Assembly: GCA_019114885.1 (NCBI GenBank)
Contig: DXEQ01000241.1
Location: forward strand, 1-9,766
Source of the DNA: Candidatus Anaerobutyricum stercoripullorum
GTDB taxonomy: Bacteria; Bacillota; Clostridia; Lachnospirales; Lachnospiraceae
Length of the DNA: 9,766 nucleotides
Reading direction: 5' to 3'
Both the position numbers and the translations under genes were made by a program. This document shows positions 6,626-9,766 of the stretch, piece after piece. The stretch's first letter is position 1. The number at the start of each line of letters is the position of its first letter. Below the pieces are notes generated by a model. It searched no databases and was not told the origin of the DNA. It was given only the letters and a program-made list of their open reading frames with translations.

Positions 6626-7015
6626 TTAACAAAACTTCCCATCCGCTTTCTGCTGGAATTTCTCCGCCTGCACGATAAATCTCTCGTGGGTTCCCTTGCC
6701 AATCACACCGGCGGCATCTTTTACTTCCACGGAAAATACCAGTCTCTTCCGGTCAATCTCCGTAAGCTCTACTTCACAGCTTACCTCTGCACCCAGCGGA
6801 GTGGCGGACACGTGGTCCACATTTAAGTTGGTGCCGACCGTTGTCATCCCCTCGTCGAGGTGTCCCTCAAGCAGAGCCACCGCGGTCTTCTCCACCAGGA
6901 GAAGCATAGCCGGTGTGCCGTACACCAGCAGACTGCCGCTGCCCAGCGTCTTTGCCGCGTTATCCATAGTTACTGTATCTGTTAAAGTCATCTTCATTCC
7001 TGTAGTGATATCCAT
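6626..7015 (-). CDS. FlK-like hotdog-fold thioesterase
   Basis: A 129-residue single-domain hotdog protein closest in pattern to the fluoroacetyl-CoA thioesterase FlK group. The candidate catalytic residues are Thr34 (YGTPAM), Glu42 (LVEKTA) and His68 (NVDHVSATP). Their spacing, 8 and 26 residues, equals that of Thr42/Glu50/His76 in FlK. TTVGTNLNVDH and GKGTHERFIV are other family blocks. By the same offset, the FlK gate residue Phe36 corresponds to Ser28, so a fluoroacetate-specific role is not expected; a short acyl-CoA substrate is more likely, but it is unknown. The start ATG has a near-perfect AAAGGAGG site about 10 bases upstream. It is the first gene of the - strand unit, with its promoter near 7126-7154, and the rRNA pseudouridine synthase gene follows it. 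Confidence 0.88.
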   Translation of the reverse strand: MDITTGMKMTLTDTVTMDNAAKTLGSGSLLVYGTPAMLLLVEKTAVALLEGHLDEGMTTVGTNLNVDHVSATPLGAEVSCEVELTEIDRKRLVFSVEVKDAAGVIGKGTHERFIVQAEKFQQKADGKFC

Positions 7016-7125
7016 ATCAATGGTTCCTCCTTTACTTCTTCAATCCTCTGTCTCAAAGCCGGGCAATGCCGGAAAGCCGATGCCTCCTGGCCCCTCCCGC
7101 CTTTGTTTACCGGGCTATCCGAATA

Positions 7126-7154
7126 AGTATAGCAAAGATTAACCTTTTTTTCCA
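7126..7154 (-). promoter_or_regulatory. Promoter of the - strand thioesterase-rluF-ligA-metA unit
   Basis: On the - strand the -10 box is TATACT (7131-7126), preceded by TGC, which makes an extended -10 element. A -35-like TGGAAA (7154-7149) lies 17 bases upstream and has four of six consensus bases. The leader to the thioesterase ATG would be about 100 nt. No other convincing promoter was seen before the rluF-like, ligA or metA genes. Confidence 0.55.
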
Positions 7155-7215
7155 CCGGGCAAATGATATTTTTATTATCGGAACACATTTTCTCATCTAC
7201 TTTTTCATTTATCCA

Positions 7216-7245
7216 TTGCGAAAGGGCAAAAAAATGTGTTACTAT
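7216..7245 (+). promoter_or_regulatory. Promoter of the S1 protein gene
   Basis: A -35 box TTGCGA (7216-7221) is separated by 18 bases from a -10 box TACTAT (7240-7245). The predicted start near 7252 leaves a leader of about 138 nt before the ATG at 7390. A second TACTAT occurs at 7362-7367, but nothing like a -35 box is at the right distance from it. Confidence 0.55.
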
Positions 7246-7251
7246 TTATTA

Positions 7252-7389
7252 CAAAAGCCGGTTTCAAAGCACAGACGGACAACGCGGCCGACCAGTCCGT
7301 CCATGCGTCAGCACAATCGGCTGCTGCAGTACGCAATGCATGCATGAGGTACCACAGTATTTACTATATAAGAAAAGAGGAATACGATC
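7252..7389 (+). promoter_or_regulatory. Structured 5' leader of the S1 protein gene
   Basis: Two hairpins can be drawn. GACGGAC (7274-7280) pairs with GTCCGTC (7295-7301), with a 14-nt loop. TGCGT (7304-7308) pairs with ACGCA (7331-7335), with an inner AGCA/TGCT pairing (7310-7313 with 7322-7325). A 10-base palindrome ATGCATGCAT lies at 7336-7345. The ribosome site AGAGGA follows, about 9 bases before the ATG. No known riboswitch core was recognised. Autogenous control by the S1 protein, as for E. coli rpsA, is a possibility only. Confidence 0.4.
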
Positions 7390-8295
7390 ATGAGTGAAAC
7401 AATGGCAGATTTTGAAAAAGAACTGGAGGCTTCCTTCCGTAAGCTGAACGAAGGTGATGTGGTAGAGGGTGTTATCACCGGCGTGGATGAGAACGCCGTA
7501 TATCTGGACATCAATTATCACGCACAGGGCGTCGTCCGCAAAGAAGATTACAGCGACGATCCTTCCTTCTCTCTCCAGAGCGTTCCGGTGGGCGACACTG
7601 TGAAGGCCGTCGTCTTATCCGATGACGATGGCGAAGGAAATGTATCTCTCTCCGTCAAAGAAGCTTCCAAAGCCATGGCATGGGAGACAGTGAAGAAATA
7701 TATGGAAGAAGGCACCGTCCTCACTTTAAAGGTCGGAGGTATCGTCAACAAGGGTGTTATCGTCTATGTGGAAGGTCTGCGCGGATTTATCCCGGCCTCC
7801 CATCTGGAGATTGGCTATGTGGAGGACACCAACACCTATCTAGGCAAGACCGTGGACGCCAAGGTGATCACCGCGGACGAAGCAAAAGACCGCCTTGTTC
7901 TCTCCGTAAAAGAAGTGCTTTATGACCGCCGCCGGGCAGAGAAAGAACAAAAAATCAACGCCATCGTACCTGGCTCCGTGCTTTCCGGCAAGGTGGAATC
8001 CCTGATGCCTTACGGCGCTTTCGTGGATCTGGGCGACGGACTTTCCGGTCTGGTACACATTTCCCAGATTGCCAACAAGCGGATTGAATCTCCGGGCGAA
8101 GTATTAAAAGCCGGCCAGGAAGTTAAGGTCAAAGTTCTCAAAGTGGAGAACGGCAAGATCAGCCTGAGCATCAAGGCCGCACAGGACGAAGAACCGCAGA
8201 CCGAGCGGGAAGAAAAACCTTCCGTATCTTATAAAGATGAAGGCAGCGCTTCCACCGGACTGGGCGCTCTGCTGGCTGGCATTAAGTTGGATTGA
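7390..8295 (+). CDS. S1 RNA-binding domain protein (small ribosomal protein S1-like)
   Basis: A 301-residue protein with three S1 (OB-fold) RNA-binding domains at about 19-90, 105-175 and 193-263. The third is the most canonical, with PYGAFVDLGDGLSGLVHIS and the closing KISLSIKA block. A short acidic, Ser-rich tail follows, ending GLGALLAGIKLD. It probably binds mRNA and acts in translation or RNA handling, as the short S1 proteins of Bacillota do. It is shorter than the six-domain E. coli S1 and the roughly four-domain Bacillus type, so equivalence to ribosomal S1 is uncertain. The ATG at 7390 is preferred over the in-frame ATG at 7402 because AGAGGA lies about 9 bases upstream of it. The gene stands alone, with its own promoter, a structured leader and a terminator shared with the convergent symporter gene. 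Confidence 0.9.
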   Translation: MSETMADFEKELEASFRKLNEGDVVEGVITGVDENAVYLDINYHAQGVVRKEDYSDDPSFSLQSVPVGDTVKAVVLSDDDGEGNVSLSVKEASKAMAWETVKKYMEEGTVLTLKVGGIVNKGVIVYVEGLRGFIPASHLEIGYVEDTNTYLGKTVDAKVITADEAKDRLVLSVKEVLYDRRRAEKEQKINAIVPGSVLSGKVESLMPYGAFVDLGDGLSGLVHISQIANKRIESPGEVLKAGQEVKVKVLKVENGKISLSIKAAQDEEPQTEREEKPSVSYKDEGSASTGLGALLAGIKLD

Positions 8296-8335
8296 TTATC
8301 TGTCCTGCTTCACCGGACACTATCGGTATTTATTT

Positions 8336-8382
8336 AAAAAGGGATTTTTTTAAGGGATTGCTCGTGACTGCAATCCCTTTTT
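8336..8382. terminator. Bidirectional intrinsic terminator between the S1 and symporter genes
   Basis: For the + strand, AAGGGATTGC (8352-8361) pairs with GCAATCCCTT (8370-8379) around an 8-nt loop, and the T run extends to 8382. An upstream copy, AAAAAGGGATT (8336-8346), can pair with the same right arm (AATCCCTTTTT). On the - strand this pairing ends in five T, giving a terminator for the convergent symporter gene that stops at 8386. Confidence 0.85.
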
Positions 8383-8385
8383 GGC

Positions 8386-9766
8386 TTATATTCTTTTTCC
8401 TCTTCCCCGTATCCGCTTTTCCGACACCTTCTTCTTTCTTCCTGCCGCCATTTTTTCCTTTTTTATCGTCTTCTCATAGGCATCCGCCTCCCGCACCACT
8501 TCCCCGCTTAAAAGAAGCAGACAGATGAGATTCGGCAGCGCCATCAGCGCGTTGGCGATATCGGAAAAGCCCCAGACCAGCTCCAGGCTCTGGGTGGCTC
8601 CCACATAGACCAGCAGGGAGAAAATAAGGCGGTAGATCCGGTTGTAGCGGCGGCTTCCCGTCAGGTATTCGAAGGCTTTCTCTCCCTGATACTCCCAGCC
8701 GAGAATCGTCGAGAAAGCAAACAGCACGATACCGATGGTCACCAGTACGCCGCCGGCGCTTCCCAGCACTGTGGAAAAGGCTGCGATGGTGAGGGCTGCT
8801 CCTTCGTAAGGCAAACCGGTGGCCGGATTGATTTGTCCGAGCACGCCGGAACAGACGATGGTCAGGCCGGTGATGGTACAGACGACGATGGTGTCCCAGA
8901 ATGTTCCGGTCATATTGATATAACCCTGGCGCACCGGGTGGTCTGCGGAGGCTGCGGCCGCCGTGATGGCCGCAGAACCCATGCCGGCCTCATTGGAGAA
9001 AACGCCTCTCGCCACCCCGTAACGTATGGCCGAAAAAGCCGAGATCGTCAGATTACCACAGAGGGCGCCGCCTGCCGCCTCGGGACAAAAAGCCATTTTC
9101 AAAATCGTGAGGCTACCGGCGGGCAAATTGGCAAGATGCCCCACAATGACCAGAAGTCCGCAGATTATATAAAAAGCCGCCATAAACGGCACAACTACGG
9201 ACGACACTTTCGCGATGCTCTGAATCCCTCCCATGATGATCACAAAAGAAAGAATCATCAGCACAAGCCCTGTTTTTTCCGCCGGCAGTCCGAAAGCCGC
9301 ATACAGAGAAAATGTAATGGAATTGCCCTGGGTCATATTTCCGATGCCAAAGGAAGCCAGCACCGCAAAAAGAGCAAAGCAAAATCCAAGCGCTGCTCCG
9401 TATTTTCTTTTCCAGGCGTTTTTCATGGTGTACATGGGGCCGCCGCACATTTCACCCCGCTCATTTCTTTCCCGGTACTTTACCGCCAGCATACATTCCG
9501 CAAACTTTGTAGAAAGACCAAAGAGAGCGGACAGCCACATCCATACGAGAGCACCCGGGCCGCCGGCCGCCATAGCAGTGGCCACTCCCACGATATTTCC
9601 CGTGCCAATGGTCGCCGCCAGCGCCGTGGTGAGCGCAGAAAAAGGAGAGACGTCACCGCTCCCCTTTTTCTTTTCTCTGGATTCCCTGCTCAGCGTCAGC
9701 CGGATGGCCCAGGGCAGATTTCTCCAGGTTAAAAAATGACAACGCACAGTCAGGATGACACCCGTT
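8386..9766 (-). CDS. AGCS-family alanine/glycine:cation symporter, 5' end outside window
   Basis: The frame runs from TAA at 8388-8386 to the right edge without interruption; about 460 residues are visible. It belongs to the alanine or glycine:cation symporter family (AlsT/DagA type), multi-pass membrane proteins that take up small amino acids, usually with Na+. Visible family blocks include GDVSPFSALTTALAATIGTG followed by NIVGVATAMA and a GGPGALVWMW segment, then AVKYRE, GGPMYTM, FSNEAGMGSAA and the late TILGWEYQGEKA block. Codons beyond the GTG at 9747 continue the family pattern (TGVILTVR before CHFLTW), so that GTG is internal and the true start lies past 9766. The C-terminus is a basic Lys/Arg-rich cytoplasmic tail. 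Substrate (alanine, glycine or glutamine) and ion cannot be told from sequence. It converges on the S1 gene. Confidence 0.94.
   Translation of the reverse strand, partial: TGVILTVRCHFLTWRNLPWAIRLTLSRESREKKKGSGDVSPFSALTTALAATIGTGNIVGVATAMAAGGPGALVWMWLSALFGLSTKFAECMLAVKYRERNERGEMCGGPMYTMKNAWKRKYGAALGFCFALFAVLASFGIGNMTQGNSITFSLYAAFGLPAEKTGLVLMILSFVIIMGGIQSIAKVSSVVVPFMAAFYIICGLLVIVGHLANLPAGSLTILKMAFCPEAAGGALCGNLTISAFSAIRYGVARGVFSNEAGMGSAAITAAAASADHPVRQGYINMTGTFWDTIVVCTITGLTIVCSGVLGQINPATGLPYEGAALTIAAFSTVLGSAGGVLVTIGIVLFAFSTILGWEYQGEKAFEYLTGSRRYNRIYRLIFSLLVYVGATQSLELVWGFSDIANALMALPNLICLLLLSGEVVREADAYEKTIKKEKMAAGRKKKVSEKRIRGRGKRI

Larger units (their letters stand above)
7016..7389. other. Divergent intergenic region between the thioesterase and S1 genes
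   Basis: This 374-base stretch holds no convincing gene. Its left third (about 7016-7119) would be the transcribed leader of the thioesterase: GC-rich, with a weak imperfect hairpin at 7062-7084 (GGCA/TGCC and CGG/CCG). The middle (about 7132-7215) is AT-rich. The right part is the S1 leader. Outward-facing promoters for both neighbours are listed separately. Short open frames here (such as 64 residues ending at 6994 on the - strand) overlap the thioesterase start and lack family features. Confidence 0.75.

Noticed and set aside
7016..7119. Riboswitch in the thioesterase leader (fluoride, ZTP or other)
   Set aside because: The GC-rich leader forms only an imperfect hairpin, and none of the conserved riboswitch cores I know was found.
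6994..7188. 64-residue - strand open frame upstream of the thioesterase
   Set aside because: It overlaps the thioesterase start in another frame and spans the predicted promoter.
8301..8319. Small hairpin TGTCC/GGACA just after the S1 stop
   Set aside because: It is a 5-base stem with a 9-nt loop, likely chance beside the real terminator.
8292..8528. 78-residue + strand open frame after the S1 gene
   Set aside because: It crosses the bidirectional terminator and then runs antisense to the symporter C-terminus; Pro/Phe-rich sequence with no ribosome site seen.
8833..9732. 299-residue + strand open frame
   Set aside because: It is antisense to the AGCS symporter gene; its composition is a reflection of membrane codons.

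Overview
The window looks like ordinary chromosomal core sequence from an anaerobic, moderately GC-rich Bacillota, most likely a Clostridia/Lachnospiraceae-type gut organism. This rests on recognising the protein types: a divergent Lachnospiraceae-like NAD-dependent DNA ligase, an acetyl-CoA-type MetA, a short three-domain S1 protein and a Clostridia-type DUF1287 protein. Strong AGGAGG/AGGGAG-type ribosome binding sites and AT-rich intrinsic terminators agree with it. No tRNA, rRNA, insertion sequence, integrase or CRISPR array was seen, and no undescribed multi-gene system could be supported.

Layout: (1) At the left edge on the + strand is the C-terminal part of a Fic-domain protein, closed by a long hairpin terminator that overlaps its stop codon. 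(2) Next on + is an NCS2 (uracil/xanthine-type) permease with its own promoter and a strong terminator that also serves the opposing transcription unit. (3) From about 7131 down to 1959 on the - strand is a probable five-gene unit, in transcription order: FlK-like hotdog thioesterase, RluF-type rRNA pseudouridine synthase, LigA, MetA and a DUF1287 NlpC/P60-like exported protein. The rluF-like gene and ligA overlap by 34 bases, and ligA and metA are 6 bases apart. (4) A divergent intergenic region (7016-7389) holds promoters for the thioesterase (-) and the S1 protein (+), and a structured leader of about 140 nt ahead of the S1 gene. (5) The S1 protein gene (+) converges on an AGCS-family alanine/glycine:cation symporter gene (-), which runs off the right edge. 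A compact bidirectional terminator lies between them.

Functionally this is housekeeping: nucleobase uptake, rRNA modification, DNA joining, the first committed step of methionine synthesis, translation, and amino-acid:cation symport. The - strand unit mixes unrelated housekeeping functions, as is common in Bacillota. The points most worth checking are the unusual active-site residues of LigA, the Glu111 acetyl-CoA signature of MetA, the complete FlK-type catalytic triad in a thioesterase that lacks the FlK gate Phe, the S1 leader RNA, and the double-armed bidirectional terminator.
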